A stretch of 64,000 nt of DNA from Bifidobacterium criceti (GCF_002286935.1 NZ_MVOH01000017.1:124001-188000); one strand, 5' to 3'; shown: positions 18,812 to 28,475, counted from the first letter of the stretch. A program made the numbers and translations. The notes: generated from the sequence alone by a model not told the origin.

Positions 18812-19402
18812 ATGGCACAGTCCGATATCGAATCCGCCAATCCCCGCGACCTGCATGACGCAGACGATCTGCGCCGCTATTGCGACGCGAAGGCGTCGTC
18901 GATCCTGCCATGGTGCGCGGCGCGCGGCATGAAGATCGCATGCGCTGAATCGCTTACCGGGGGGCTCCTCGCGGATGCCTTCGTCAGGATCCCGGGGGCG
19001 TCGCGTGTGTTCCTCGGCTCGGCCGTGACCTATGACATCCGGGCGAAGGCGAAGGTGCTCGGCGTGGACGCGGAATTATTACGGTCTCATGGCGCCGTGG
19101 ACCCCGAAGTCGCCAGACAGATGGCGACGCTCACGGCTCAACTCTTCAGCCAACCGGAATATCGCTCAGGGGTAATCGGGCTGTCGACGACGGGCGTCGC
19201 GGGACCCGGGCCCGATGGCGACAAACCGGCCGGCCTAGTCTATATCGGCGTGTCGCTTCCTCAAAATACATATTTCCCCACACAATCTTCACATTATGCA
19301 CTACAGTTGGATTTGCAAGGTTCCAGAGACATTATTAGACAGCAAACAGTGGGCTGTGTTCTGGAAAACCTGAGCCAACTCACAGGTTCTTCACAGGAAT
19401 AA
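18812..19402 (+). CDS. cinA: CinA-family nicotinamide-nucleotide amidohydrolase (PncC-like)
   Basis: Corresponds to the C-terminal CinA domain, which deamidates NMN to nicotinate mononucleotide in NAD recycling; the N-terminal MocF-like domain of long CinA is absent. 196 residues. Marks are ACAESLTGGLLADAF, then FLGSAVTYD and GLSTTGVAGPGPDG. The ATG follows AGAGTG with a weak ribosome site. It precedes clgR, as in other actinobacteria. The last 50 codons (from about 19256) are strikingly A/T-rich with codons not used elsewhere in the gene, although the frame stays open to the normal family length. Confidence 0.88.
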   Translation: MAQSDIESANPRDLHDADDLRRYCDAKASSILPWCAARGMKIACAESLTGGLLADAFVRIPGASRVFLGSAVTYDIRAKAKVLGVDAELLRSHGAVDPEVARQMATLTAQLFSQPEYRSGVIGLSTTGVAGPGPDGDKPAGLVYIGVSLPQNTYFPTQSSHYALQLDLQGSRDIIRQQTVGCVLENLSQLTGSSQE

Positions 19403-19456
19403 TTCCTGATACTGGAATCGACGAACACTGTCGAAAAGGAAAGGAGTGTGATTGCC

Positions 19457-19978
19457 ATGGATATGGATATGATGACTTTCACCGAAGGACAGACCGAGGT
19501 CAAGAAGGTCGAGGCGTCCACTCCGTCTCGCACCGGAACGGCACGCATGCGGGAGCTGACGCCGGCACAGCGCCGCGCCGTCATGTTCGCGCAGCAGCAG
19601 GTGCTTCGTGCACGTGCGGCCAAGAGGGCCAAGGATGAGCGCCAGGCGGCGCTCGTACGCATGTGGCAGGAGGAAGACGCCGAAACCGCGAAGCCACGTG
19701 CCGTCATCCGCAAGCGTGAGACGATGGGAGAGGTCAAGGAGGTGTCCTTGCGCGAGGCCATCGGCCATGTGCTGCGCGACCTGCGCACGCATGACCACAA
19801 GACCCTGCGCGAGGTCAGCGAGAAGGCCGGTGTTTCCCTTGGATACCTATCCGAGGTGGAGCGCGGCCAGAAGGAGGCGAGCTCCGAGCTGCTCGCGTCC
19901 ATTTCCGAGTCGCTCGGCCTGAGCACATCCCAGATGCTGCGCATGGTCGCCGACTACCTTGACTCCGTGGATGCCTGA
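19457..19978 (+). CDS. clgR: XRE-family transcriptional activator, ClgR type
   Basis: A 173-residue regulator with a C-terminal helix-turn-helix: [20 protein letters not shown] then [20 protein letters not shown]. ClgR in actinobacteria activates clp protease and stress genes and is itself degraded by Clp; the assignment rests on this domain and its place between cinA and recA. The first 90 residues, rich in Arg, Ala and Gln (including [20 protein letters not shown]), are longer than in many ClgR proteins. Several ATG codons cluster at the start; 19457 has AAGGAG 10 bases upstream. Confidence 0.8.
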   Translation: MDMDMMTFTEGQTEVKKVEASTPSRTGTARMRELTPAQRRAVMFAQQQVLRARAAKRAKDERQAALVRMWQEEDAETAKPRAVIRKRETMGEVKEVSLREAIGHVLRDLRTHDHKTLREVSEKAGVSLGYLSEVERGQKEASSELLASISESLGLSTSQMLRMVADYLDSVDA

Positions 19979-20156
19979 ACCGACATATACGACGCGATGC
20001 CCATGGGATGGGCCGCAAGCGTCCGACCACGAATGGGGGCGCCCGTTGAGGGCGTCCCCATTCTCATTGTTGGGGCCGTATGCGCGAAGTGCCGTGCTGC
20101 GGCTTGGCATGGAGCATGCGGCTTCGGCGAGATGCGAAGGTGTAGAGTGACACGGT

Positions 20157-20396
20157 ATGCGTGAACGTGAATTCTGGGAACTGCTCGAGGAAGTGTTCGG
20201 GCGCAGCTACGGCCGTGCGCTCGCCCACGATCAGCAACTGACGAAACTCGGCGGCCGCACCGTCGTCGAGGCGCTCGGCGACGGTGCGGAGCCTCGCGTC
20301 GTATGGAACGTGCTGTGCGACCAGATGGAGGTGCCGGACACGCGGCGGTGGGGGAAGGACCATGTCGCTCCGCCACTTCCGGTCGACTTCCATTGA
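20157..20396 (+). CDS. DUF3046 family small protein
   Basis: A 79-residue protein beginning MREREFWELLEEVFG and containing LARDQ-like LAHDQQLTKLGGRT and VWNVLCDQMEVPDTRRWG, which matches DUF3046. The family is actinobacterial and is found just before recA; its function is not known. TAGAGT at 20143-20148 ends 8 bases before the ATG and no Shine-Dalgarno is present, so the mRNA is probably leaderless. Confidence 0.82.
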   Translation: MREREFWELLEEVFGRSYGRALAHDQQLTKLGGRTVVEALGDGAEPRVVWNVLCDQMEVPDTRRWGKDHVAPPLPVDFH

Positions 20397-20444
20397 CCGT
20401 ATGACCGTATGCGCCGGAGTGAGCCGCCGACACGCCGTCGTCAT

Positions 20445-20475
20445 TCGAACAAATGTTCGCATCATCGGGTATGAT
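20445..20475 (+). promoter_or_regulatory. SOS box and -10 element of recA
   Basis: TCGAACAAATGTTCGC at 20445-20460 fits the actinobacterial LexA site (GAAC-N4-GTTC) exactly. A -10-like TATGAT at 20470-20475 follows, so LexA bound there would cover the promoter. The predicted recA leader is about 185 bases long. Confidence 0.85.
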
Positions 20476-20513
20476 GGTCATTCAGTACGGCGGGCGCGGG
20501 ATGTGCGCGCTCG

Positions 20514-20547
20514 GCGAAATGTGGATAACGGTACCGTCCGTACACAT
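20514..20547 (+). repeat. Copy 1 of a 34-base element with a perfect DnaA box
   Basis: Bases 20520-20547 are identical to 33485-33512, and the match extends to 20514/33479 with one mismatch. The element starts with TGTGGATAAC (a DnaA box on the minus strand) and continues through the 10-base palindrome ACGGTACCGT to GTCCGTACACAT. It lies in the predicted recA leader, 119 bases before the start codon. Confidence 0.8.
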
Positions 20548-20594
20548 GGGCTGGCCCGGCTTGGCGCCGGGCCGCGATGCCGGATACCGTGGAG

Positions 20595-20625
20595 GTCAGC
20601 CATGCGGCACACGCCGCAGGCTGAC
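20595..20625 (+). promoter_or_regulatory. Stable hairpin in the recA leader
   Basis: Outer arms GTCAGCC (20595-20601) and GGCTGAC (20619-20625) plus inner arms TGCGGC/GCCGCA give a 13-bp stem with only an ACAC loop and a single unpaired base. It ends 25 bases before the recA ribosome site. An ATG at 20602 with GGAGG upstream opens a 34-codon frame that overlaps the recA start out of frame. Confidence 0.5.
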
Positions 20626-20666
20626 GAAGGCACCGTAGGAAACGTCAAGACACAAGGAGGGCTGCG

Positions 20667-21812
20667 ATGGCAGCGGCGAAGGCCAAGGAACCCGAACAGG
20701 ACATGAGCTTCGGACCGAATGTGGACCCGAGGCGTCAGGAAGCGCTCAAGAACGCGCTCAAACAGGTCGAGAAGAGCTTCGGCAAAGGGTCGGCGATGCG
20801 TTTGGGGGACAAGCCCGAACAGGATGTCGAGGTCATCCCGACCGGCTCGCTCGCGCTCGATATGGCGCTCGGCATCGGCGGATTGCCGCGTGGACGCATC
20901 GTCGAGATCTATGGACCGGAATCGTCCGGCAAGACGACGCTCGCGCTCCATGTCGTCGCGAACGCGCAGAAGAACGGTGGCGTGGCGGCGTTCATCGACG
21001 CCGAGCATGCGCTCGACCCGGTCTATGCGCGCAATCTGGGCGTCGACACCGATTCGCTCATCGTCTCGCAGCCCGACAACGGCGAACAGGCGCTTGAGAT
21101 CGCCGATATGCTCATCCGCTCCGGCGCGCTCGACGTCATCGTCATCGACTCCGTCGCGGCGCTCGTGCCGAAAGCGGAGATCGAAGGCGATATGGGCGAC
21201 AGCCATGTCGGCCTGCAGGCGAGGCTTATGAGTCAGGCGCTGCGCAAGATGACGGGCGCGCTCGCGCAGGCGAACACGACGGCGATCTTCATCAACCAGC
21301 TGCGTGAGAAGATCGGTGTTTTCTTCGGCAGCCCCGAGACGACGACGGGCGGCAAGGCGCTCAAGTTCTATTCATCGGTGCGCATGGACATCCGCCGCAT
21401 CCAGACACTCAAGAATGGCGATGACGCGGTCGGCAACCGCACGAAGGTCAAGGTCGTCAAGAACAAGATGGCGCCGCCGTTCAAATCGGCGGAGTTCGAC
21501 GTCCTCTATGGCGAGGGTATCTCGCGCGAAGGCTCCGTGCTCGACATGGCGCTCCAGACGGACATCGTCAAGAAATCCGGTTCGTGGTTCACCTATGAGG
21601 GCGACCAGCTCGGGCAGGGGCGTGAGAACGTGCGCAGGTTCCTCAAAGACAACCCGCAGATCGTCGATGAGATCGAGAACAAGGTCAAGGTCGCCTATGG
21701 TCTCATCGACGCGCCTGAGGACACGTTCGCACAAGGGGAGGAGGTCGAGTCGACGATCGAATCCGAGGACATCGCCGCGACCGAGACCCCGAATGGGAAG
21801 AACGGCCAATGA
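20667..21812 (+). CDS. recA: Recombinase RecA
   Basis: Strand-exchange ATPase and co-protease for LexA. 381 residues: Walker [10 protein letters not shown], Walker [13 protein letters not shown], the L2 loop region [20 protein letters not shown], and an acidic C-terminal tail ([16 protein letters not shown]). The ATG at 20667 has AAGGAGGG 6 bases upstream. An SOS box and -10 element lie about 200 bases upstream with a long structured leader. The stop overlaps the recX start (ATGA). Confidence 0.98.
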   Translation: MAAAKAKEPEQDMSFGPNVDPRRQEALKNALKQVEKSFGKGSAMRLGDKPEQDVEVIPTGSLALDMALGIGGLPRGRIVEIYGPESSGKTTLALHVVANAQKNGGVAAFIDAEHALDPVYARNLGVDTDSLIVSQPDNGEQALEIADMLIRSGALDVIVIDSVAALVPKAEIEGDMGDSHVGLQARLMSQALRKMTGALAQANTTAIFINQLREKIGVFFGSPETTTGGKALKFYSSVRMDIRRIQTLKNGDDAVGNRTKVKVVKNKMAPPFKSAEFDVLYGEGISREGSVLDMALQTDIVKKSGSWFTYEGDQLGQGRENVRRFLKDNPQIVDEIENKVKVAYGLIDAPEDTFAQGEEVESTIESEDIAATETPNGKNGQ

Positions 21813-22546
21813 TCTCCGCCGAGGATTTCCTCGCCGCGCATCCGGCGTCCCCCGTACGCGATGACGGGGCGCCGGATGCCGTGGATGCCGACGGTACGAC
21901 ACGGGGCCCGCGTCAATCCGTCGGCGCGTTCGGCGCATCCCGTGATGGCGACGTCGTGCGCTTCGCGCGTGGCGCACGGCGTGCCGGGAAGCGCCGGAAC
22001 GGCCTGGGGCCGGGCAAGCGTGCCTCTGGAGGCTTCGCCTATACGCCTGCGGAGGACCCCCGCGACGGGGAGGCGTGCAAGGAGGCGGCGCTGCGGCTGC
22101 TCGACGCGGCGCCGCGCTCCTCGGGCGGCCTACGCGGCAAACTCGCCGAACGCGGGTATGCCGACGACGTCATCGGAGCCGTCATCGACCGTCTCGTCGA
22201 ATTGCGGCTCCTTGACGACGAGGAATACGCCAGGTCGGTCGTGCGCGCGTGCGTGAACCGCATGATGGGCAAGCGTGGCGCGATCCTCGAGATGACGCGC
22301 AAAGGCGTCGACGACGCACTTGCGCGGCGCATCGCGGACGAAGCGGCGGTCGAAGGAGTCTTCGACGATGCCGCATGGGAACTCGGGCGCCATGTCGCGA
22401 GCCGGACACGTGGCAAGGATCCGCAGACGGCGAAACGACGGTTCTGGAGCGCAGGAGGACGCAAAGGTCATGATCCGGCGGTGTTGCGCGATGTCAGCGA
22501 TGTGTTGTTCCAACGGCATGGCACCGAGGGGGAAGAAGGAAAGTGA
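21809..22546 (+). CDS. recX: Regulatory protein RecX
   Basis: Inhibits RecA filament growth. 245 residues: an unusually long, low-complexity N-terminus of about 80 residues rich in Asp, Gly, Arg and Pro, then the three-helix RecX repeats ([40 protein letters not shown]). It overlaps the recA stop by 4 bases, so expression is coupled. Its stop codon touches the 3' end of rnpB on the opposite strand. Confidence 0.9.
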   Translation: MISAEDFLAAHPASPVRDDGAPDAVDADGTTRGPRQSVGAFGASRDGDVVRFARGARRAGKRRNGLGPGKRASGGFAYTPAEDPRDGEACKEAALRLLDAAPRSSGGLRGKLAERGYADDVIGAVIDRLVELRLLDDEEYARSVVRACVNRMMGKRGAILEMTRKGVDDALARRIADEAAVEGVFDDAAWELGRHVASRTRGKDPQTAKRRFWSAGGRKGHDPAVLRDVSDVLFQRHGTEGEEGK

Positions 22547-22900
22547 GACCCCTTATACCCCGGGTTCTGTCGTGCCCAATGGGCACGGATGGCCATCCAT
22601 CTCGACCTGACGTCGCCGTCAGGCTCCAGCAGCCTACCCGAAGGCATTGGACGAGCAGCCCTCAAACGCCTTCTGCTTGGCCTTGCTCCCGATGAGGCTT
22701 GCCATGCGGCCGGCTGTTGCCAGCGGCCCGGTGGTCTCTTACACCGCCGTTTCACCCTTACCTGTCCGAAGACGGGCGGTCTGTTTTCTGCTGCGCTATC
22801 TCTCAGGTCACCCTGGGCGGACGTTATCCGCCATCGTGCTCTGCGGAGCCCGGAAGTTCCTCAACCAACGAATGTGGTCGCGGCCATCAAGAGGTCTCAA
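22546..22900 (-). ncRNA. rnpB: RNase P RNA, bacterial type A
   Basis: Catalytic RNA that matures tRNA 5' ends. On the minus strand the conserved start reads GAGGAACTTCCGGGCTCC, and the 3' region has ACAGAACCCGG with GGGTATAAGG. The 5' strand GAGACCUCUU pairs with the 3' strand AAGGGGUCUC to close helix P1, which sets the ends near 22900 and 22546. A -10-like TAGAAT (minus strand, plus coordinates 22908-22913) lies 7 bases upstream of the 5' end. The GGTAAGGGTG-type P10/11 core is also visible (CAGGTAAGGGTGAAACGG). Ends are accurate to a few bases only. Confidence 0.93.
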
Positions 22901-23008
22901 CCGTAGTATTCTAACACCGTGTCCGACAATCGGCCGCATCGTGTGGGCGTCGCATGGAAAAAAGAATTAAACCAGCAGCGTTACCGCATTTTCCCGCATG
23001 TCGTCGGT

Positions 23009-23093
23009 TACAATGAGTGATATCCGGACGGCGGCATCGCCGTCTCGGTCCGTATATAGCGGCGAACAGCCGCTTGAGTCTAGGGAGGTCCAC
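23009..23093 (+). promoter_or_regulatory. hpf promoter and structured leader
   Basis: A -10-like TACAAT lies at 23009-23014. The leader of about 75 bases carries two hairpins, GACGGCG-GCAT-CGCCGTC (23027-23044) and AGCGGC-GAACA-GCCGCT (23058-23074), and then the ribosome site AGGGAGG. Confidence 0.5.
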
Positions 23094-23780
23094 ATGGATA
23101 TCGTGATTACCGGCCGTCACATTCAGATCAAGCAGAAGTTCCGTGACGTCGTCGAAAGCAAGATGAATCGTGTGACCGCAATCGCCCCTGATGCGCAGCG
23201 CGTCCAGGTCGTGCTGTCGCATGAGGGTAATCCGCGTATGCACGACACCGCGATGCGTGTCGAGCTCACCGTCATCGCCGGAGCGACCGTCATCCGCGCC
23301 GAGGCTTCGAGCCTCGACGAGATCAGCGCGCTCGACCTGGCGCTCGACAAGCTCACGCTGCGTCTGCGTCGTGCACGTGATCGCCGCAAGGATCACCGCA
23401 AGAACTACACGCCGCTCCCGGTCGATGCGGGTGAGTTCGTCCCGCCGTCCGAGGAGGAAGAGGATATCATGGGCGACGCCGCGGACGCCAACAGCCCGGC
23501 CGCCGCCGTCGCGTCCGACCTCGGCCCGGGCGAGGCGATCGAGGTGCATGTCGGCGATACGCCGATCGTCATCCGCCGCAAGCTGCACGTCGCCGAACCG
23601 ATGAGCATCGATGAGGCACTCTATGAGATGGAGCTCATCGGCCACGACTTCTTCCTGTTCGTCAACAAGGACACGATGCGCCCGTCGGTCGTCTACCACC
23701 GCCATGGCTGGAGCTACGGCGTCTTCGAGATCGACACCCCGGAGAACATCAAGAAGGCCGAGGAAGCGAAGAAGGCCTGA
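23094..23780 (+). CDS. hpf: Ribosome hibernation promoting factor, long form
   Basis: Binds the 30S subunit and promotes 100S dimers during slow growth. 228 residues: the N-terminal ribosome-binding domain (MDIVITGRHIQIKQKFRDVV to about 105), an acidic/Ala-rich linker, then the C-terminal dimerisation domain (HVAEPMSIDEALYEMELIGH, DFFLFVN, VVYHRHGWSYGVFEI). AGGGAGG precedes the ATG at 23094 by 5 bases. Next to secA, as in other actinobacteria. Confidence 0.93.
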   Translation: MDIVITGRHIQIKQKFRDVVESKMNRVTAIAPDAQRVQVVLSHEGNPRMHDTAMRVELTVIAGATVIRAEASSLDEISALDLALDKLTLRLRRARDRRKDHRKNYTPLPVDAGEFVPPSEEEEDIMGDAADANSPAAAVASDLGPGEAIEVHVGDTPIVIRRKLHVAEPMSIDEALYEMELIGHDFFLFVNKDTMRPSVVYHRHGWSYGVFEIDTPENIKKAEEAKKA

Positions 23781-23827
23781 GCGCCCAGTTTCGCGATAGG
23801 GGACGGCGGTTGTCCGACCGCCATATG

Positions 23828-23870
23828 GCCGAGGGGCCGGTTAGCCGATGGAGGCGGCCGGCCCCTCGGC
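23828..23870 (+). terminator. Hairpin after hpf
   Basis: Arms of 13 bases (GCCGAGGGGCCGG at 23828-23840 and its complement at 23858-23870) around a 17-base loop, then TTT. It lies 47 bases after the hpf stop. Confidence 0.75.
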
Positions 23871-24041
23871 TTTGCCGTGCCCAGTCGTGGCGCGGAGTAT
23901 CTTGCGGTGTAGGTTTGTGGATGTCTTGTAGCGGAATATGAGAAAATTACGTAATTAGGTCGAAAAACGAGGAACAAAATCGCGTCGACCGCTATTGTTG
24001 AAGATGTTATCGCACGGAACCATCTCACCAAGGGAGTGACA
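23871..24041 (+). promoter_or_regulatory. Upstream region of secA
   Basis: A/T-rich for this genome between about 23910 and 24010. TTGTGG and TATGAG are 16 bases apart (near 23914-23941) and could form a promoter; the assignment is weak. The ribosome site AAGGGAG sits 5 bases before the TTG start. Confidence 0.35.
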
Positions 24042-26975
24042 TTGGTAGACATTGTAGGCAAAGCGCTTCGCATGGGCGAAGGCCGCCAAATCAAGCGTCT
24101 CGAGAACGTGGCCAAGGAAGTCAACGCACTCGAGGACCAGATCTCGGCGCTGAGCGACGAGGAGCTCAAAGGTCAGACCGCGAAGTTCAAGGAGAAGCTC
24201 GCGAACGGTGCGACGCTCGACGACATCATGGCGGAAGCGTTCGCCACGGTGCGCGAGGTCTCGAAGCGCACGCTCGGCCAGCGCCATTTCGACGTCCAGC
24301 TCATGGGCGGCGCGGCGCTGCATTGGGGCAACATCGCCGAAATGAAGACCGGTGAAGGCAAGACGCTCGTCGCGACGCTGCCGAGCTACCTCAACGCGCT
24401 CGAAGGCAAGGGCGTGCACGTCATCACCGTCAACGACTACCTCGCGAGCTACCAGAGCGAGCTCATGGGCCGCATCTACCGTTTCCTCGGCATGAGCGTC
24501 GGCTGCATCGTCACCGGACAGAAGCCGCCGGAGCGCCGCAAGCAGTACAACGCGGACATCACCTACGGCACGAACAACGAGTTCGGCTTCGATTACCTGC
24601 GTGACAACATGGCGTGGGAGAAGAACGAGCTCGTGCAGCGCGGCCACCATTACGCGATCGTCGACGAGGTCGACTCGATCCTCATTGATGAGGCGCGTAC
24701 GCCGCTCATCATCTCGGGCCCCGCCGAAGGCGACGTGACGCGTTGGTACCGCCAATTCGCGAAGCTCGTGCTCAAACTCGTGCGCGACGAGGACTATGAG
24801 GTCGACGAGAAGAAGAAGACCGTCGGCATCCTCGACCCCGGCATCACGAAGATCGAGGACTACCTCGGCATCGACAACCTCTATGAGCCGAGCAACACCG
24901 CGCTCATCGGCTACCTCAACAACGCGATCAAGGCGAAGGAACTGTTCCTGCGCGACCGCGACTACGTCGTCACCGGCGGTGAGGTCCTCATCGTCGACGA
25001 GCACACCGGCCGCATCCTGCCGGGCCGCCGGTACAACGAAGGCCTGCACCAGGCGATCGAGGCGAAGGAGAATGTCGAGGTCAAGGCCGAGAACCAGACC
25101 TTCGCGACGATCACGCTGCAGAACTACTTCCGCATGTACGACAAGCTCGCGGGCATGACCGGTACCGCCGAGACCGAGGCGGCCGAGTTCATGGGCACCT
25201 ACAAGCTCGGTGTGCTGCCGATCCCGACGAACCGCCCGATGATCCGCCAGGACAAGGACGATCTGATCTTCCGCACGAAGAAGGAGAAGCTCGCCGCGAT
25301 TGTCAAGGACGTCTCGGAACGCCATAAGAAGGGACAGCCGGTCCTGCTCGGCACCGCGTCCGTCGAGGCGTCGGAAGTCGTCTCCTCGCTGCTCGATGTC
25401 GTCGAGATCCCGCACAAGGTGCTCAACGCGAAGCAGCATGAGAAGGAAGCGGCCGTCGTCGCCGTCGCGGGCCGCAAGGGCGCCGTGACCGTCGCGACGA
25501 ACATGGCCGGACGAGGCACCGACATCATGCTCGGCGGCAACGTCGAGTTCCTCGCCGACGCGAAGCTCAAGGAGGAAGGCTATTCGCCGGAAGACACGCC
25601 GGAGGAGTACGAGAAGCTGTGGCCGGAGACGCTCAAGCAGATCAAGGAGCAGGTCAAGGACGAGCATGAGGAAGTCGTCGAACTCGGCGGCCTGTACGTG
25701 CTCGGCACCGAACGCCACGAATCGCGCCGTATCGACAACCAGCTGCGCGGCCGTTCCGGCCGTCAGGGCGATCCGGGTGAATCGCGCTTCTATCTGAGCC
25801 TCGAGGACGACCTTATGCGCCTGTTCAACACGCAGCTCGTTGCCCGTGTCATGGCGAAGGGCATGCCCGAAGGCGAGCCAATCGAATCGAAGGCCGTCTC
25901 GAAGGGCGTGCGCAACGCGCAGAAGGCCGTCGAATCGCGCAACTTCGAGATCCGCAAGAACGTCCTCAAGTACGACGATGTGATGAACAAGCAGCGTACC
26001 GTCATCTACTCCGAGCGCCAGGCGGTGCTCAAGGGCGAGGACATCCACGAGGACATCGAACGCTTCATCAAGGACACCGTCACGAGCTATGTGACCGGCG
26101 CGAAGCGTGGCTCCGACAAGCCGAAGGACTGGGATTGGGACGGCATGTTCAAGGCCATGCGCGAGCTCTTCCCGACGAAGGTGACCGAGGACGAGGCCAA
26201 GGAAGCGGCCGAAGGCCTCAAGGGCGAGAAGGCCGTCGACGCCGTCGTCGACCTCTTCGTCAACGACGCGCAGGACCAGTACGCGAAGTTCGAGGACAAG
26301 CTCGGCGCCGAAGGCCTGCGCACCCTCGAACGCCGTGTCGTGCTCGCCGTGCTCGACCGCAAGTGGCGCGAGCATCTCTATGAGATGGATTACCTCAAGG
26401 ACGGCATCGGTCTGCGTGGCATGGGTCAGCGTGACCCGCTCGTCGAATACCAGCGCGAAGGCTACCAGATGTACAACTCGATGATCGAGGCGATCAAGGA
26501 GGAGTCCATCCAGCTGCTGTTCCATGTCGACGTCGATTCGGTCGCGCAGACGCAGGACCATGAGGACATGGCGCAGGACGTCGTCGACGACCAGGTCGTC
26601 GACGAGGCCGAGAACGCGATGGGCGAGGACGTCGACGTCGACGAGCGTGACGCCGATGCGGTGCGCATCGTCGAGCCCGAGGAACCGTCGAAGTACGACG
26701 ACACCGCCGATGAGACCGCGGTCGCGCTCGGCGACGAGGTCAAGGAGGAGGTCGAGGAGATCGACGATGCCGACGACGAGACGCACGGCATCGTCGGACC
26801 TGCGCCGATCTCGCACGCCGAGGGTAAGGTCCCGGCGAACAAGCGCCCGAAGAACGAGGAGCTCAAGACGCCGTGGGCCGACGGACGCACATTCCCGGGC
26901 ACGCCGAGGAACGCGCAGTGCCCGTGCGGTTCGGGGCGCAAGTACAAGGTCTGCCACGGACAGAACGAGCGGTGA
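24042..26975 (+). CDS. secA: Protein translocase ATPase SecA
   Basis: Motor of the Sec export pathway. About 977 residues: nucleotide-binding fold 1 with Walker A MKTGEGKT and the DEAD motif in [17 protein letters not shown]; the preprotein cross-linking domain; fold 2 with [14 protein letters not shown] and [11 protein letters not shown]; a helical scaffold; a long acidic linker (rich in Asp, Glu and Val); and the zinc-binding SEC-C tail [15 protein letters not shown] chose TTG at 24042 ([14 protein letters not shown]) because AAGGGAG lies 5 bases upstream; a GTG at 24036 overlaps that site. A perfect hairpin follows the stop. Confidence 0.96.
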   Translation: MVDIVGKALRMGEGRQIKRLENVAKEVNALEDQISALSDEELKGQTAKFKEKLANGATLDDIMAEAFATVREVSKRTLGQRHFDVQLMGGAALHWGNIAEMKTGEGKTLVATLPSYLNALEGKGVHVITVNDYLASYQSELMGRIYRFLGMSVGCIVTGQKPPERRKQYNADITYGTNNEFGFDYLRDNMAWEKNELVQRGHHYAIVDEVDSILIDEARTPLIISGPAEGDVTRWYRQFAKLVLKLVRDEDYEVDEKKKTVGILDPGITKIEDYLGIDNLYEPSNTALIGYLNNAIKAKELFLRDRDYVVTGGEVLIVDEHTGRILPGRRYNEGLHQAIEAKENVEVKAENQTFATITLQNYFRMYDKLAGMTGTAETEAAEFMGTYKLGVLPIPTNRPMIRQDKDDLIFRTKKEKLAAIVKDVSERHKKGQPVLLGTASVEASEVVSSLLDVVEIPHKVLNAKQHEKEAAVVAVAGRKGAVTVATNMAGRGTDIMLGGNVEFLADAKLKEEGYSPEDTPEEYEKLWPETLKQIKEQVKDEHEEVVELGGLYVLGTERHESRRIDNQLRGRSGRQGDPGESRFYLSLEDDLMRLFNTQLVARVMAKGMPEGEPIESKAVSKGVRNAQKAVESRNFEIRKNVLKYDDVMNKQRTVIYSERQAVLKGEDIHEDIERFIKDTVTSYVTGAKRGSDKPKDWDWDGMFKAMRELFPTKVTEDEAKEAAEGLKGEKAVDAVVDLFVNDAQDQYAKFEDKLGAEGLRTLERRVVLAVLDRKWREHLYEMDYLKDGIGLRGMGQRDPLVEYQREGYQMYNSMIEAIKEESIQLLFHVDVDSVAQTQDHEDMAQDVVDDQVVDEAENAMGEDVDVDERDADAVRIVEPEEPSKYDDTADETAVALGDEVKEEVEEIDDADDETHGIVGPAPISHAEGKVPANKRPKNEELKTPWADGRTFPGTPRNAQCPCGSGRKYKVCHGQNER

Positions 26976-27002
26976 CGGCAACCGCCATCGACTGGTCGGG
27001 AC

Positions 27003-27059
27003 ATGACAACGGCGGGGGCGCCGCGACGACAACGGTCGCGGCGCCCCCGCCGTTGTCAT
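27003..27059. terminator. Large hairpin after secA
   Basis: Perfect 25-base arms (27003-27027 and 27035-27059) with a 7-base loop. It begins 27 bases after secA and ends on the stop codon of the broken minus-strand gene, so it probably serves both directions. Confidence 0.78.
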
Positions 27060-27267
27060 CACCGTGGCCGCACGCTGATGCCGTGGCCTTCATCGCTCCA
27101 GCGGATGACATGAAGCGCGCTGAAGTCGTCACGGTCGCTGATGAAATACAATGGATGGCCGCTGCACCGCCGAGCGCGGCGGTGAGTTCGGCGGCGGACA
27201 TCGGGAAACGGACGGTCACCCCATCGAAGACGGCGGCGTCATCGGACAACAGGATCGTGCGCGGCAT
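27059..27267 (-). pseudogene. Small gene with an apparent frameshift, about 70 codons
   Basis: On the minus strand an ATG at 27267 with a strong ribosome site (GGAGGGG) opens a natural-looking frame (MPRTILLSDDAAVFDG to MSAAELTAALGG). After about 35 codons the reading becomes Ala/Ser/Thr-rich and runs unstopped into secA antisense, whereas the frame two bases later continues convincingly as HPLYFISDRDDFSALHVIRW and stops at 27059-27061, right on the terminator hairpin. One lost or two gained bases near 27155-27175 would explain this. I do not recognise the protein. It could be a pseudogene, a sequencing error or, less likely, programmed frameshifting. Confidence 0.6.
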
Positions 27268-27423
27268 GGCCCCTCCATCGGTCGTGTCGGCAATGCGTCG
27301 CCCCGATTGTGTGTGTGGGCAATCCCCGAAGGCGGGTGCCCATGATGCGGGAATCGAAACAGGTTCGTTGCACGCCCTTCCTAGACTGGTCGGTGCATTG
27401 CACGATACCGATGAGGAGAGGTC

Positions 27424-28473
27424 ATGGCCGACATCACATGGAAAACGATCCTGACGAAGCTCGTGAAGGGCGAGCATCTGACCGCGGAGGAATCCGAATG
27501 GTTCGTCGACGACCTCATGCAGGGCAACGCCGAACCGGCCGCCGTCGGCGCCGTGCTCGCGACGCAGCAGCAGCTGGGATTGACGGCCGGCGAGGTCGCC
27601 GGCGCCGCGAAGGCGATGGTCTCGCATGCCGTGCCGCTGCGCGTCGCGCGTGAATGCACCGACATCGTCGGCACGGGCGGCGACGGCGCGCACACCGTCA
27701 ACCTGTCGACGATGGGTGCCGTGATCGCCGCCGCCGCGGGCGTCATGATCGCGAAGCACGGCAACCGTGCCGCAAGCTCGAAATGCGGCGCCGCGGACTG
27801 CCTTGAGGCGCTTGGGCTGCCGCTCGACCTCACGCCGGAGGCGGTCGCCGAGATCGGCGACGAAGTGGGTATCACGTTCGCGTTCGCGCGCACGTTCCAT
27901 CCGGCGATGCGCTTCGTCGGCCCCGTGCGCGCCGCACTCGGCGTGCCGTGCGTGTTCAATGTCCTCGGTCCGCTCACGAACCCGGCGAATCCGAAGCATG
28001 TCGCGATCGGCTGTGCGAACCGCGCGATGAGTCCGGTCATGGCCGCCGTCTACGCGGCGAACGGACAGAGCGGCATGGTCTACACGTCGAAGGAGGGGCT
28101 TGACGAGATGGCGCCGACCGGACCCATCTCGATCTGGGAGTTCAAGGACGGCGACGTCGTCGAGACGACGTTCGACCCGATTGAGGAACTTGGCCTTGCG
28201 AAGGTCACGCTCGACGACCTGCGTGGCGGCGAACCCGACTACAACGCGCAGGCCGCGCGCGACCTGTTCGCCGGCAAGGATGTGCCGTTCCGCACGACGG
28301 CGCTCCTCAACGCCGCGTCGGCGATCGTCGCGGACGGCTCGCTTATCGATGCCGACGCGCCATTCGCCGAACGGTTCCGTGAGGCGTACGCAATCGCCGA
28401 ACGTACCGTCGATGAAGGCAAGGCGCAGGCGCTTCTTGACGAATGGATCGCCGTCGCGAAGAGCAACGCCTGA
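27424..28473 (+). CDS. trpD: Anthranilate phosphoribosyltransferase
   Basis: Joins anthranilate to phosphoribosyl pyrophosphate in tryptophan synthesis. 349 residues: an N-terminal helical domain (LTAEESEWFVDDLMQG) and the catalytic domain with the PRPP loop GTGGDGAHTVNLST, KHGNRAASSKCGAADCLEAL, and GPVRAALGVPCVFNVLGPLT. GAGGAGAGG precedes the ATG. It stands alone, not within a trp operon, as is common in bifidobacteria. Confidence 0.95.
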   Translation: MADITWKTILTKLVKGEHLTAEESEWFVDDLMQGNAEPAAVGAVLATQQQLGLTAGEVAGAAKAMVSHAVPLRVARECTDIVGTGGDGAHTVNLSTMGAVIAAAAGVMIAKHGNRAASSKCGAADCLEALGLPLDLTPEAVAEIGDEVGITFAFARTFHPAMRFVGPVRAALGVPCVFNVLGPLTNPANPKHVAIGCANRAMSPVMAAVYAANGQSGMVYTSKEGLDEMAPTGPISIWEFKDGDVVETTFDPIEELGLAKVTLDDLRGGEPDYNAQAARDLFAGKDVPFRTTALLNAASAIVADGSLIDADAPFAERFREAYAIAERTVDEGKAQALLDEWIAVAKSNA

Positions 28474-28475
28474 AC

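Noticed and set aside
22589-22970. Three open frames on the plus strand over 22589-22970
   Set aside because: They lie on the reverse of rnpB, whose conserved RNA motifs and P1 pairing explain the sequence.
23955-27062. Very long open frame antisense to secA (about 1000 codons); similar ones oppose rel (58042-60240) and parE (36583-38637)
   Set aside because: They mirror highly biased codons of strongly conserved genes, contain no recognisable domain and are rich in Arg, Val, Leu and Asp as expected of shadow frames.
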